Shown here: one piece after another, positions 5,655-5,772 of the stretch
Layout: each line of letters opens with the position of its first letter
Numbering within the stretch: position 1 is the first letter of the stretch
Assembly (NCBI GenBank): GCA_002327885.1
Contig: DCUS01000240.1
Span: 133-5,904 of the forward strand
Length of the DNA stretch: 5,772 bases
DNA from: Syntrophaceae bacterium UBA2208
Lineage (GTDB): Bacteria > Desulfobacterota > BSN033 > UBA1163
Direction: 5' to 3'
Notes under the pieces: model-generated
The model's database searches: none
What the model was told of the DNA's origin: nothing
What the model saw: the letters and a program-made list of their open reading frames with translations, nothing else
Position numbers and translations under genes: made by a program

Positions 5655-5772
5655 ATGAAAAAATTAGACCTGCGTATTTCTTGCCAATACCTGTACTTTG
5701 CCCAAACTGAAGATATCGGGTTGAAATCTGCATCGGAAGGGAAGAGGAGCGTTTCATTGATTACAGGAAGAA
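5655..5772 (+). CDS. Possible start of a further gene, product unknown, runs off window
   Basis: An ATG at 5655 opens a frame of 39 codons that stays open to the right edge (beginning MKKLDLRISCQYLYFAQ). AGG about eight bases upstream is a modest Shine-Dalgarno. The MKK start and same-strand position after metW are suggestive. I recognise no family, and 118 bases of open frame is not strong evidence. The minus strand of 5604-5772 is also open in one frame without a visible start, so this could be non-coding. Confidence 0.3.
   Translation, partial: MKKLDLRISCQYLYFAQTEDIGLKSASEGKRSVSLITGR

Overview
This window is a compact sulfur amino acid locus. It probably comes from a Desulfobacterota (Deltaproteobacteria) or related anaerobic Gram-negative genome. 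The lineage is an inference from three things: an E. coli-like CysK, a MetX-MetW pair, and an XRE-type helix-turn-helix protein with a 'two-CW' cysteine module, a combination I associate with that group. Base composition is moderate and Shine-Dalgarno sites are strong. No tRNA, rRNA, CRISPR array or mobile element was seen.

Layout. On the minus strand, running off the left edge (451 to 1), is a rhodanese domain followed by the first residues of a MoeB/ThiF (E1-like) domain. A short divergent regulatory region (452-603) carries a good minus-strand sigma70 promoter (-35 at 566-571, -10 at 543-548) with a perfect 5-1-5 inverted repeat in its spacer. On the plus strand follow: a 131-residue HTH/two-CW protein (604-999); a short leader ORF very rich in Met and Cys (1002-1094) with an antiterminator/terminator pair (1072-1133 and 1126-1170); metY (1214-2512); cysK (2618-3595); metX (3746-4960); and metW (4968-5603). 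A weak partial ORF may begin at 5655. The gaps 2513-2617 and 3596-3745 show no convincing promoter or terminator, so metY-cysK-metX-metW may be one transcription unit.

How the genes work together. MetX acetylates homoserine, MetY replaces the acetyl group with sulfide to give homocysteine, and CysK makes cysteine from O-acetylserine and sulfide. MetW is the usual partner of MetX. The rhodanese-E1 protein handles persulfide sulfur and may activate a ubiquitin-like sulfur carrier.

The most interesting element is the metY leader. Its peptide contains MIMCCMAMRC, in which seven of ten residues are Met or Cys. The stop codon lies inside the 5' arm of a long hairpin that is mutually exclusive with an intrinsic terminator just before metY. 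This is the architecture of ribosome-mediated transcription attenuation, here apparently sensing both Met and Cys supply.
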